Of a stretch of DNA of 64,000 nucleotides, positions 53,549-62,563 are shown in pieces (positions within the stretch are counted from its first letter, which is position 1; each line of letters opens with the position of its first letter). Under the pieces are notes generated by a model, which was not told where the DNA came from, made no database searches, and was given only the letters and a program-made list of their open reading frames with translations. The position numbers and the translations under genes were made by a program. Source of the DNA: Argonema antarcticum A004/B2 (GTDB lineage: Bacteria; Cyanobacteriota; Cyanobacteriia; Cyanobacteriales; Aerosakkonemataceae); the NCBI RefSeq assembly GCF_023333585.1, contig NZ_JAIQZN010000006.1:1-64000 (forward strand), in the 5' to 3' direction.

Positions 53549-54535
53549 TCAAACGCTTCTAATATCGTCAGGACTACCAGAGTCATCAATCTCCTGTGGG
53601 CCTTGTGCGGGAACGGGAATAGCGCGACCTGTGCGTTCCCTCCACCAAGCTAACAAAGTACTAGCGATGAAAATACTGGAATAAGCACCTGTGGTAAAGC
53701 CAATAATTAGGGCTAGGGCAAAGTATTTCAGGGTTTCTCCGCCAAATACGAAGATAGAAAGCAATGTCAGCAATACAGTGAATGTGGTGTTGATCGATCG
53801 CGTTAAAGTTTGATTGACCGCATCATCAACAATATCGGCGATTAAACGATTGCCATCTTTACTGATAATTTCCCGAATGCGATCGTAGATCACCACAGTA
53901 TCGTTAACCGAGAAGCCGATAATCGTCAGAAGGGCAACAATGAACAAGCTATCGACTTCCAGTCCCATCACCAAGCCCAAGATAGCGAAAATACCAATGG
54001 TAAGCCAAATATCGTGGAACAAAGCCACGATCGCAAAAACGGCGTAGTCTAACTGAAACCTAAAACTGAGGTAGACCACAATACCGGCAAAGGAAATCAG
54101 CAAAGCCAATAAGCCAGAATTGAGCAGTTGCTTCCCGATCGTAGGGCCAACCGTATCAATTTGAATCTTCTTGGGATCGAAAGTGCCGATTTTTTGACTG
54201 ATGGCAGTTTGCAACTGAGTGCGTTCCTGCGGTTTGAGGTCTTTTGTACGAATAGAAAGACCTTGCTTACCGACTAATTGGACACTGGTATTAGCTAAAC
54301 CTTGAGCGTCTATGACTTCGCTGACTGCGGTAAGGTCGATCGGTCGATCGCAATTATTGGGTACTGTACAATCCAATTCAAATTGCAGCCGCGTGCCACC
54401 GACAAAATCCAGACCGGGACGCAGGGGGACGCCAATTTGCGACCAAGAAATCAGCATCGCAACGAGACCGCCGATCAGGATAGCGGCAGAACTCATCCAC
54501 CAAAGCGATCGCTGCTTGTTTACTTGTAATTTCAT
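53549..54535 (-). CDS. secF: Protein translocase subunit SecF
   Basis: 328 residues, six membrane segments. The family start loop [15 protein letters not shown] is present, and the later segments [16 protein letters not shown] and [14 protein letters not shown] are SecF signatures. With SecD it uses the proton gradient to help protein export. Its start overlaps the end of secD (4 bp), so translation is coupled. Confidence 0.93.
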   Translation of the reverse strand: MKLQVNKQRSLWWMSSAAILIGGLVAMLISWSQIGVPLRPGLDFVGGTRLQFELDCTVPNNCDRPIDLTAVSEVIDAQGLANTSVQLVGKQGLSIRTKDLKPQERTQLQTAISQKIGTFDPKKIQIDTVGPTIGKQLLNSGLLALLISFAGIVVYLSFRFQLDYAVFAIVALFHDIWLTIGIFAILGLVMGLEVDSLFIVALLTIIGFSVNDTVVIYDRIREIISKDGNRLIADIVDDAVNQTLTRSINTTFTVLLTLLSIFVFGGETLKYFALALIIGFTTGAYSSIFIASTLLAWWRERTGRAIPVPAQGPQEIDDSGSPDDIRSV

Positions 54536-55932
54536 GACTTTACCTCAACTTTTTTGGGGGCAAATAACTCCGGTTTGCGTAGTTCGGGAATAGCGATCGC
54601 AACCATCAACAGCGTCCGGCTACAAGTAATCGCCGTAAACATACTCACCGCCACACCGAGTGCCAGCGTCAAAGCAAACCCCTTTACCAAACCAGTACCC
54701 AACCAAAACAAAGCTGCACAAGCAATCCACGTCGTCACGTTACTATCCAAAATACTCGAAAAAGCGCGGTAAAATCCCGACTCAACTGAACGATATAAAC
54801 TCTTACCCGCACGCAATTCTTCCCGCGTCCGCTCAAAAATCAGCACATTGGCATCAACCGCCATGCCGATACTGAGGATAAAACCCGCAATTCCAGGCAG
54901 CGTCAAAGTAACGTTGAGCAAAACGAAGCAGGCTAGCGTCAGCAAGCTGTAAATGATCAAAGCCACATCTGCAATTAAACCGGGTAGTCGATAGTAAACC
55001 ACCATAAATATTAAGACGAAAGTCAAACCACCCGCACCTGCGTAGATACTGCGTTGGATGCTGTCTCGCCCCAAAGTGGCACCCACCGTGCGGTTTTCTA
55101 CTATTTCCACTGGAACAGGCAGGGCCCCACCTTTGAGCTGAATCCCCAAGTCCTGCGCTTCTTGTACCGTAAAGTTACCGCTAATCTCAGCACTTCCGCC
55201 CGAGATACCAGTTTGAGCATACTGAACATCAACGGTAGCAGCGCTGATCGGTTCGTTATCTAGAAAAATGCCCAGGGTGCGTCCAGTACCGGCAATGTTT
55301 TTAGTCAGATTCGCGAACATCTCGCCCCCTACACCATCAAAGCGCAGCGCTACTGCCCAATTATTGCCACCTTGATCGGTCGTAGCGAAGGCATCTTTGA
55401 GGTTTTTGCCTGTCAGTGGGGGGTTTGTGCGTTGGTACAAACCTTGGATCGCTTCGTTGCTGCGGTTTATTTTCGCCTGAACTTGTTCGAGGGCAGCTTT
55501 ATCCCCAGCTTTTTTAAACTTATCCCGATCGGCCAACAATTGCCGTCTTACCTGTTGTTCGGCAAACAGCTGCGCTTCCGTACCGGGCTTTTGTTCGCGA
55601 AAATCCAGCTGAGCTGTTCCACCCAGCACTCTTTCCGCCTGTTCCGGGTCACTCACCCCCGGTAACTGCACCACGATCTGATCCTGCCCCACAGTTTGCA
55701 CCAAAGATTCGGAAACTCCCAGACCGTTAATGCGATTATCGATTACTCTCCTAACCGCTTCCAAAACTTCAGGGGTAATTACCTTGACTTCCGCTGACGG
55801 TTTCACCTGAATCGTCAGTTGTGCCCCACCTTGGAGATCCAATCCCAACCGGATTGGCACCAAAGCAATTACTGTGATGGCAGCAATTACCAGGACTAAG
55901 ATCAAAGCCAATAAGGAACGCTGTTTTTGCAT
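54532..55932 (-). CDS. secD: Protein translocase subunit SecD
   Basis: About 466 residues from [15 protein letters not shown]; the frame to 55968 adds an unlikely start. The D1 motif [12 protein letters not shown] and the membrane motif [18 protein letters not shown] are diagnostic. A periplasmic P1 domain lies between. It forms an operon with secF. Confidence 0.93.
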   Translation of the reverse strand: MQKQRSLLALILVLVIAAITVIALVPIRLGLDLQGGAQLTIQVKPSAEVKVITPEVLEAVRRVIDNRINGLGVSESLVQTVGQDQIVVQLPGVSDPEQAERVLGGTAQLDFREQKPGTEAQLFAEQQVRRQLLADRDKFKKAGDKAALEQVQAKINRSNEAIQGLYQRTNPPLTGKNLKDAFATTDQGGNNWAVALRFDGVGGEMFANLTKNIAGTGRTLGIFLDNEPISAATVDVQYAQTGISGGSAEISGNFTVQEAQDLGIQLKGGALPVPVEIVENRTVGATLGRDSIQRSIYAGAGGLTFVLIFMVVYYRLPGLIADVALIIYSLLTLACFVLLNVTLTLPGIAGFILSIGMAVDANVLIFERTREELRAGKSLYRSVESGFYRAFSSILDSNVTTWIACAALFWLGTGLVKGFALTLALGVAVSMFTAITCSRTLLMVAIAIPELRKPELFAPKKVEVKS

Positions 55933-56065
55933 ACTGCAACCCGCCGTAAAAAGGCAAAAGGCACTCATTCAAAAGTCAAAAGAGGAAAAATTAATTTCTT
56001 TCTTTTGGCCTTTATTTGTGACAAATGCTATGATAATCCTTTTTGAGCGGGTTTATCAGATAGAG

Positions 56066-57049
56066 CTACACCCGTAGGGCAACCATCTTTTGCACGGCTT
56101 CCACGATTTGCTCCGGTTGCACGATCGTCAAGCTTTCCAGTTTACCGTTGTAAGGCGTGGGGATATCCTGGGAAGATAGGCGCAGTACGGGTGCATCGAG
56201 TTCGTCAAACAGGCGATCGTTAATCGAAGCAACTAATTCCGCTCCAATCCCGCCAGTTTTCATACACTCTTCCACAATTATCACCCGGTGGGTTTTCCGA
56301 ATGGAAGCACCGATCGTATCGAAGTCTAAGGGTTTGAGGGAAATCAGGTCGATCGCTTCTGGATCGAAACCTTGTTTTTCCAATCCCTTAACTGCCTGCA
56401 TGACGTGATGGCGCATCCGCGAATAAGTCAAGATTGTCACATCTTTACCTTGGCGCACCACTTCTGCTTTATCCAGCGGTAGCAGATATTCTTTCTCTGG
56501 CAAGTTTTCTTTTAAGTTATAGAGCAAGACGTGCTCAAAGAATAAAACTGGGTTATCGTCGCGGATGGCAGATTTGAGCAGTCCTTTGGCATTGTACGGT
56601 GTGGAACAAGCGACAATTTTCAGACCTGGAACTGCTTGGAAGTAAGCTTCCAGTCGCTGGGAGTGTTCTGCACCCAGCTGTCTGCCGACGCCGCCGGGGC
56701 CTCTAATCACCATCGGAATTTTGAAGTTACCGCCGGAAGTATAGCGCAGCATCCCGGCGTTGTTGGAGATTTGGTTGAACGCGAGCAGCAAAAAGCCCAT
56801 GTTCATCCCTTCGATGATAGGCCGCAATCCCGTCATTGCGGCTCCTACTGCCATGCCGGTAAAGCTATTTTCTGCGATCGGCGTGTCAAGTACGCGCAAA
56901 TCTCCATATTTTTTGCACAAGTCTTTGGTCACTTTGTAGGAACCGCCATAGTGACCTACGTCTTCACCAAGGACAAATACGGACTCGTCGCGTGCCATTT
57001 CTTCATCAATGGCTTCCCGCAGTGCGTTGAAAAATAATGTTTCTGCCAT
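56066..57049 (-). CDS. pdhB: Pyruvate dehydrogenase E1 beta subunit
   Basis: 327 residues, complete. [39 protein letters not shown] is the conserved N-terminus with the thiamine-diphosphate glutamate in [23 protein letters not shown] is the C-terminal half. With PdhA it decarboxylates pyruvate to load the lipoyl arm of E2. It is separated from pdhA (61103) by 4 kb of accessory genes. Confidence 0.95.
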   Translation of the reverse strand: MAETLFFNALREAIDEEMARDESVFVLGEDVGHYGGSYKVTKDLCKKYGDLRVLDTPIAENSFTGMAVGAAMTGLRPIIEGMNMGFLLLAFNQISNNAGMLRYTSGGNFKIPMVIRGPGGVGRQLGAEHSQRLEAYFQAVPGLKIVACSTPYNAKGLLKSAIRDDNPVLFFEHVLLYNLKENLPEKEYLLPLDKAEVVRQGKDVTILTYSRMRHHVMQAVKGLEKQGFDPEAIDLISLKPLDFDTIGASIRKTHRVIIVEECMKTGGIGAELVASINDRLFDELDAPVLRLSSQDIPTPYNGKLESLTIVQPEQIVEAVQKMVALRV

Positions 57050-57231
57050 CGGTCGCTGATTAGGAGTTTGTCAAACCCTCATATTACCTTTTTGGGGCTG
57101 GAAATTGTGCCATTCCGAACACTATTCCGTTTCGAGACAGGCAAGATGCCTATCCCACAAGACTTTTTACAGCCCCAGGCATATCGCTATCCTAAAGATA
57201 AGAGCTGATTTCTCTTACACGGTAATATCTT

Positions 57232-57945
57232 ATGGTCTTACAAACATCCCTATCCGCTTCTGCACAGCAACAGGCGGGTAAAGCTACCATACCACCCCTA
57301 GAGAATGGCGACAGACTAACGCGGCATGAGTTCGAGAGGCGTTATGAAGCAATGCCGGATATTAAAAAAGCTGAATTAATTGAAGGAGTGGTCTATATGG
57401 CATCACCAGTGCGTGCTACAAGTCACGGTGAACCCCACGGTCATATTATAGGCTGGCTATTTGTCTACTCTGCCGCAACACCTGGGGTGATGTTATGTGA
57501 CAATGCCACAGTTCGTCTTGATTTGGACAACGAACCGCAACCAGATGCACTACTGCGATTAGATCCAAGTGTAGGCGGTCAATCTAGGATCGGCGATGAT
57601 GATTATATTGAAGGCGCACCTGAATTAATTGTAGAAGTAGCAGCTAGTACCGCTTCTTACGATTTGTATGACAAATTAAGGGTTTATCGTCGTAACGGAG
57701 TGCAGGAATATTTAGTCTGGAAAGTTAACGACAAACAATTAAATTGGTTTAGGTTGAGGGAAGGCGAGTATGTGCAACTTGAACCCGATGCGAATGGTGT
57801 AGTTCGTAGCGAAATGTTTCCCGGTTTGGATCTGGCTGTATCGGCTTTGCTTGATGGAGATTTAGCTCAAGTTTTAGGTGTAGTGCAATCCGGTTTGGCT
57901 ACAACAGAACACGCGGATTTTGTTAATCGATTAAGTGGTAGTTAG
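57232..57945 (+). CDS. Uma2 family putative nuclease
   Basis: 237 residues, the same subtype as 23389-24114: PPLENGDRLTRHEFERRY, KKAELIEGVVYM, VRLDLDNEPQPDALL, DDDYIEGAPELIVEVAAST, LRVYRRNGVQEYLVWKV. It begins the insert between pdhB and pdhA and is transcribed in the same direction as the next three small genes. Confidence 0.82.
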   Translation: MVLQTSLSASAQQQAGKATIPPLENGDRLTRHEFERRYEAMPDIKKAELIEGVVYMASPVRATSHGEPHGHIIGWLFVYSAATPGVMLCDNATVRLDLDNEPQPDALLRLDPSVGGQSRIGDDDYIEGAPELIVEVAASTASYDLYDKLRVYRRNGVQEYLVWKVNDKQLNWFRLREGEYVQLEPDANGVVRSEMFPGLDLAVSALLDGDLAQVLGVVQSGLATTEHADFVNRLSGS

Positions 57946-57961
57946 TTTAAGGTGATGGGTT

Positions 57962-58486
57962 ATGACGACTCAGGAACTCACAAATTTAAGAGCAAGCATC
58001 CTGGAAGGACGCTACGCAGATGCTTTGATAATTGTAGATGAATTAGAAGGAATGAGCAGACAAGCCATACTGCGTAACATCCAATCCTTTTTACTTAGGT
58101 TGCTGGTGCATTTAATTAAGAACGAAATTGAGCAACGATTAACCAATTCGTGGGCAAATTCTATCTCCGATTCTATTCGTCAGATTAAAAAGCTAAATTT
58201 ACAAGATAATAAAACATCTTACTACCTTAAGATAGATGAATGGGAGGAAATGCTTGAAGATGAGTTTGAGGCGGCAATTGATGCTGCTAGCGTGGAAGTA
58301 AGTGATGGAATATATACGCCATTTGAACTACTAGAGATAGTAGATAAAAACCAGATAATGATGATTGCACAAAAGTTTCTGGATCTGACTTACGATCCTT
58401 CAGCAAAAACTTTACCATCGGTTATTAAACAGCATTTAGCTCAGTTACCGGGTGGTGAAAATTGGCAATATGGTAAGCAAAGATAG
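57962..58486 (+). CDS. DUF29-like protein
   Basis: 174 residues, hydrophilic and helical. LLRLLVHLIKNEIEQRLTNSWANSISDSIRQIKKL resembles the DUF29 family, which is common in cyanobacteria and has unknown function. It starts 17 bp after the Uma2 stop and overlaps the next frame's first codons, which suggests one operon. Confidence 0.6.
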   Translation: MTTQELTNLRASILEGRYADALIIVDELEGMSRQAILRNIQSFLLRLLVHLIKNEIEQRLTNSWANSISDSIRQIKKLNLQDNKTSYYLKIDEWEEMLEDEFEAAIDAASVEVSDGIYTPFELLEIVDKNQIMMIAQKFLDLTYDPSAKTLPSVIKQHLAQLPGGENWQYGKQR

Positions 58487-58745
58487 AGTCAGCATGAGAC
58501 ACAAGGTGAAGAGCGATCGCTATTTTTTGTGTAAACTAGATAAGGGAGAGTTTATAGGGGCATCCACTATTCCTACAGTAGCGCAGGCTTTTCAATGCTT
58601 TACTCTTTGTTGCAGACTGACAAAGATGTATATGCCTATTTTTCTGGTACGTTTGGATGAACGCACAGGCAAAGTGTTTATCCTAGCGGGTGAAGAACAC
58701 GAAATATCGATCGACCAAGATGGTGAATGGAGATACGAAACATGA
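58470..58745 (+). CDS. DUF6888-like small protein
   Basis: About 91 residues (start ATG 58470; ATG 58494 also fits). The conserved-looking part is PTVAQAFQCFTLCCRLTKMYMPIFLVRLDERTGKVFILAGEEHEISIDQDGEW. It recurs in cyanobacteria beside the next gene type. The ATGA overlap with that gene shows coupling. A toxin-antitoxin-like pair is possible but unproven. Confidence 0.6.
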   Translation: MVSKDRVSMRHKVKSDRYFLCKLDKGEFIGASTIPTVAQAFQCFTLCCRLTKMYMPIFLVRLDERTGKVFILAGEEHEISIDQDGEWRYET

Positions 58746-58954
58746 AACCAAATTTTCAGGAAATGACTCGCAAAGAATTAAGAACTTACGTAATTGCTCA
58801 TCCAGATGATAATGAAGCTTTCTACGCTTACGTAGACAAAGCAGAAAAAGAGGGAAATTGGGTAACAATGCCGCCTCTAAAATCACCTGAAGATTTGGAT
58901 AATTATCCTGAGTTTCTGGAGAAGATACGCCGAGATCCTGGTAGGAGAGTGTAG
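58742..58954 (+). CDS. DUF6887-like small protein
   Basis: 70 residues from ATG 58742: MKPNFQEMTRKELRTYVIAHPDDNEAFYAYVDK then a Pro/acidic tail. It partners the DUF6888-like gene, with a 4-bp start/stop overlap. Function unknown. Confidence 0.6.
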   Translation: MKPNFQEMTRKELRTYVIAHPDDNEAFYAYVDKAEKEGNWVTMPPLKSPEDLDNYPEFLEKIRRDPGRRV

Positions 58955-59006
58955 AATTAAATTGAGTGGGCGATCGCGCTTTTTTATCTAATCCGCGTTT
59001 CATCCC

Positions 59007-59035
59007 CCGCTATATTCGGTACTCCGAATTAGCGG
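59007..59035. terminator. Hairpin between convergent small genes
   Basis: A 12-bp stem with one bulged T (59007-59019 with 59024-59035) and a TACT loop lies between the DUF6887-like gene and the minus-strand small gene. It has no T-tract, so its strength as a terminator is uncertain. Confidence 0.5.
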
Positions 59036-59049
59036 CGGGAGGATGTTAA

Positions 59050-59217
59050 TTAAGCAGTAATAGCTAGTTTTTTCTCTAATTCCCCGATCCGGTTTTTTAA
59101 CTCTTCAATTTCGTCAACTAACTGCAATACTGTAATAGCAACATCTGGTCTAATTTCAGGTTTGGCTGTATTATCAATTTGTGATTGCGCCCATTCTTGC
59201 AATTTCTTCATGGTCAT
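59050..59217 (-). CDS. Small coiled-coil protein, unknown function
   Basis: 55 residues from ATG 59217, chosen because GGAGG stands 8 bp upstream. The helical C-terminus VLQLVDEIEELKNRIGELEKKLA is a heptad coiled coil. I do not recognise a family. Confidence 0.5.
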   Translation of the reverse strand: MTMKKLQEWAQSQIDNTAKPEIRPDVAITVLQLVDEIEELKNRIGELEKKLAITA

Positions 59218-59232
59218 CTTCTTATCCTCCAA

Positions 59233-59646
59233 TTAATCCAGCAGTTTGGATCGGGACGGTAGACTGTGATTAGCCGAACTGTTTGAGTTCCCTTTCTATT
59301 AAATTACCCAAGAGTACAATTTTATACGAAATCCTAGTATGGTGTCAATGATGTCGTTGATGTTCTTTACATTATTGTTAAAAACTAAATGGAAAGGCGA
59401 TCGCGCTTTTTATCGAACCACTTTGGCCACCAGAGGGGGAAAGCAGACGCGAAGAACGCGAAGGCAAGAGGGATTAAGACCATGTTTGTAAAGTTATCTA
59501 AAGAAAGTGAGTCGCATCCTTACAGGTATATTATGATAGCCTCGTTTGATGGTTAAATCCTGATTTTTACTGTTAGCCCTTGATGAGTTGCGGCTCAAAT
59601 ATGTTATTTAGGATACATATTCACTATAAACAGCGGTATTCAACAC
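59233..59646. other. Intergenic, no gene seen
   Basis: About 410 bp, AT-rich near the right end, with one GGCGATCGCGC and no clear frame, repeat or RNA. It must hold the promoter of the GTPase gene. Confidence 0.5.
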
Positions 59647-60711
59647 ATGAGTAAACAATTATACAAAGTTTTTGACGAAGTAGAGTTCAAAGCTCAACTG
59701 CTTGCTAAATACTGGAATAATTTTTATACAGAAATTTCCGAGCATTTACCAGATACATATCAGCCAGAAATGCAAGAACTCTCTAGTAAATTAGACGAGG
59801 CTTTAAGCAATCTGGTCGATCAACTTCGTAATCCGACTCTGACTCTGGCGACTACAGGAACCACCAGTAGCGGGAAAAGCACTTTGGTAAATTTGTTGTG
59901 TGGAGCCGAAATTGTTCCTGTAGCCGTAAGTGAAATGAGCGCCGGGGCAGTCACTATCGAATATAGCAAGGAAAAGTCTCTAATAATCCATGAAACACCA
60001 GGTGCATTGTGGGAGTGTGGAGAATGGAGAGGTATCAGAGAGGAGAAAATTTCTCAGCGCTTATATGAAGCAATGATAAGTTATATCGAAAACAGAGAAA
60101 AACAACCGAATTTAGCTTGTCCACAATCTACAATCTTTTACCCTTTCCGGCTTGTCAAAGAGTCAAAACTAGAACTGCCAGAAGGAACAAGGGTAAAAAT
60201 TCTTGATTTACCTGGTTTAGCCTATGTGGGCGATCAAGGTAACGCAAATGTTATTCAACAGTGCCGAGAGGCATTGTGCATAGTAACATACAATAGTGCA
60301 GAAACCGATGCACATCCTGAACTTCGGCAACAAGTCTTAGGAGTCACAGGAGTAGCAACACAAATTGCTGGGTATGTTTATCAGGATATAAAGTCGCCCC
60401 AAGAATCTGTAGTTTTTGAGGTAGAAAATGATATTAATGCGTTTGAAGAATACCTACGCTATGCAATTTTCAGTGCTGCTGGTTTCGAGTCATACTGTAT
60501 TCAAGAACTGAAGGGTTTAGTTGATAGTTTCCGAGACAAAGAAGGTACTTGGACTGGCGTTGCTCTCAATGAGTGGTTGCAGGGAAATCCACTTCTGTTT
60601 GCTGAAATACCTGATAACTTGAAGTCACAAGAATCGAATTTAGAAGTTAGCGAACGATTGAGGCAATTATCTATTGCTTTAAAAAGAAGTCGTTCGCCGG
60701 AGGTACTGTGA
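59647..60711 (+). CDS. Dynamin-like GTPase, apparently lacking G4
   Basis: 354 residues. P-loop GTTSSGKST (71-79), a switch-I-like SEMSAGAVTIEY, and G3 DLPGL (187-191) followed by AYVGDQGNANVIQQCREALCIVTYNSAETD are typical of bacterial dynamin-like or similar large GTPases. The usual N/TKxD (G4) does not follow: after NSAETD the chain jumps to HPELRQQVLGVTGVATQIAGYVYQD. I suspect an in-frame internal deletion, and the protein is short for the family. GTP hydrolysis or nucleotide specificity may be lost. It lies alone between accessory genes and pdhA. Confidence 0.65.
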   Translation: MSKQLYKVFDEVEFKAQLLAKYWNNFYTEISEHLPDTYQPEMQELSSKLDEALSNLVDQLRNPTLTLATTGTTSSGKSTLVNLLCGAEIVPVAVSEMSAGAVTIEYSKEKSLIIHETPGALWECGEWRGIREEKISQRLYEAMISYIENREKQPNLACPQSTIFYPFRLVKESKLELPEGTRVKILDLPGLAYVGDQGNANVIQQCREALCIVTYNSAETDAHPELRQQVLGVTGVATQIAGYVYQDIKSPQESVVFEVENDINAFEEYLRYAIFSAAGFESYCIQELKGLVDSFRDKEGTWTGVALNEWLQGNPLLFAEIPDNLKSQESNLEVSERLRQLSIALKRSRSPEVL

Positions 60712-61102
60712 GGGACTGAAACTTGAGAAAAATCAATCAAACCTCAAAAAATCTCTTCCATCTACCTACTTTTCCCATCTGCTCTTATCTTAGTATATAT
60801 AAAAGGTCGCTATGGTCTTGCGTCAGCCTGAATTTTGGTGTATACTTCTTAAGAATGGGATGTTTACAGAAACATTATTTTTGTCAAAATTCCGATTAAA
60901 AAAATGATATCATAAATCCAAATAAAAGTCAACAAAAAATAGCGCTTTTACTACATATTACAGCGGCTTACAATAAGAGCGAGTAGACGTCAGAAACCGG
61001 GTTTCTCTGTATCTTACTGATTTGAAAAGCGGTATATAGTTCATGGCCATGAGCAATGAGCCATGAACCATGAACATTCAAACAAAAGAGCAGCAGAGTA
61101 TT
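60712..61102. other. Intergenic, repeats only
   Basis: AT-rich stretch (60895-60960), one AGAAACCGGGTTTCTCTG repeat near 60990, and a CATGGCCATGAGCAATGAG / CCATGAACCATGAAC repeat near 61045-61078. No gene or RNA is seen. Confidence 0.5.
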
Positions 61103-62137
61103 TTATTCGTCTTCCGCAAAAATGAAGCGATATAGTTCGCTAGGATCGGGCTCAGGACTCTCCTCCGCAAACTTCACAGCATCATCAATTTCAGCCTGAA
61201 TCTTCTGCTCGATCGCTTTGAGTTCATCCCCAGAAGCTAGACTTTGCTCAATCAGATAAGCAGCCAACTTCTTAATTGGATCGCGGGTAAACCAGAATTC
61301 CTTCTCTTCTTTAGAGCGAAGTTCATCTGGATCGGCCAGAGAGTGACCCCGGAAACGGTAGGTAAGTGCTTCAATTACAGTCGGGCCTTCACCAGCACGA
61401 GCGCGAGCGATCGCTTCCTGTGCCACTTGGCGCACCGCCAACACATCCATCCCGTCTACTTCCACACCCGCCATCCCAAACGCAGCAGCTTTCTTGTAGA
61501 TTTCCGGGACAGAAGTGGCCCGATCGTGAGCCATACCGATCGCCCACTTATTATTTTCCACCACATAGAGAATCGGCAATTTCCAGAGCGCCGCCATATT
61601 CAAGCACTCAAAAAACTGACCGTTATTAGCAGCACCGTCCCCAAAAAAGCAAGCCGTCACCTGATCCGCATTGGCATCTCCCAAAGCTTCGCGGCGATAC
61701 TTAGATTGAAATGCTGCACCAGTAGCAACAGGAATCCCTTCAGCCACAAAAGCATAACCGCCCAGCAGATGATGTTTGCCAGAGAACATATGCATCGAGC
61801 CACCGCGACCCTTCGAGCAACCAGTCGCCTTACCAAACAATTCTGCCATCACCTCGCGAGCCGGTACACCAGCACTCAAAGCGTGAACGTGATCCCGATA
61901 AGTGCTGGAAACGTAATCCTCGTCTTGGCGTAAAGACTTGATCACGCCCGTGGACACAGCCTCTTGACCGTTGTACAAATGGACAAAACCGAACATTTTG
62001 CCCCGGTAGTACATTTCGGCGCACTTATCCTCAAAGAAGCGCCCCAAGGTCATATCTTCGTAGAGCCGCAGCCCTTCTTCTTTGGATATTTGTACTTGTG
62101 AAGTTTGAAAAACAGGTAAAGTCCGTTCCTGAACCAT
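61103..62137 (-). CDS. pdhA: Pyruvate dehydrogenase E1 alpha subunit
   Basis: About 344 residues from [10 protein letters not shown]; a longer frame to 62161 is less likely. The thiamine-diphosphate motif [31 protein letters not shown] and GRGGSMHMF are present. [14 protein letters not shown] is the regulatory-loop region. It partners PdhB (56066-57049). Confidence 0.95.
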   Translation of the reverse strand: MVQERTLPVFQTSQVQISKEEGLRLYEDMTLGRFFEDKCAEMYYRGKMFGFVHLYNGQEAVSTGVIKSLRQDEDYVSSTYRDHVHALSAGVPAREVMAELFGKATGCSKGRGGSMHMFSGKHHLLGGYAFVAEGIPVATGAAFQSKYRREALGDANADQVTACFFGDGAANNGQFFECLNMAALWKLPILYVVENNKWAIGMAHDRATSVPEIYKKAAAFGMAGVEVDGMDVLAVRQVAQEAIARARAGEGPTVIEALTYRFRGHSLADPDELRSKEEKEFWFTRDPIKKLAAYLIEQSLASGDELKAIEQKIQAEIDDAVKFAEESPEPDPSELYRFIFAEDE

Positions 62138-62227
62138 TGATTTGTTGTATCCTCGCAGCAAGACCCAAACTTATTATTTTTGCAGTATCGGGGTTTTTGA
62201 TGACAGAAAATGTATTCTGGAAACGGT

Positions 62228-62356
62228 TCTTTCGGGTCAAATATGCGGTCGTAGTAGCACAACTAATTAAAATCTTGGTATAACCGACATATTGATGACG
62301 CCGTGCCCCTACTACAAAATGTTCATTTTGAACACTAGCATAATAATTCCGAAAGA
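62228..62356. mobile_element. MITE-like element with TCTTTCGG ends, copy B
   Basis: 129 bp with the same ends as 36005-36223 and inner GTAGTAGCAC / GTGCCCCTACTAC arms. It lies in the pdhA upstream region, between divergent pdhA and ftn2, so it may carry or disturb their promoters. The rest of the gap to 62563 has no gene. Confidence 0.7.
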
Positions 62357-62563
62357 CCCGATCGGCCCCTCGAATCACTAGAAGCCGATCGGTTTGAGAG
62401 CTTCTGAAGTAGAATGAGCATGACCCGATGGTCGCTGTTCATCAGGGAAAAGGCAATCAACTCCAACGCCACCAAACAACATTTGACATATTGCACTGTT
62501 TTTAGTGGCTTATATTCGATAACATAAGCTAATTTAGTTGTTCGCTGCTGGGGATAGGGGCTC

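Noticed and set aside
60700..60725. GGGACTGAAAC, similar to the end of some cyanobacterial CRISPR repeats
   Set aside because: It occurs once, at the end of a coding region, with no repeat-spacer pattern and no cas genes in the window.
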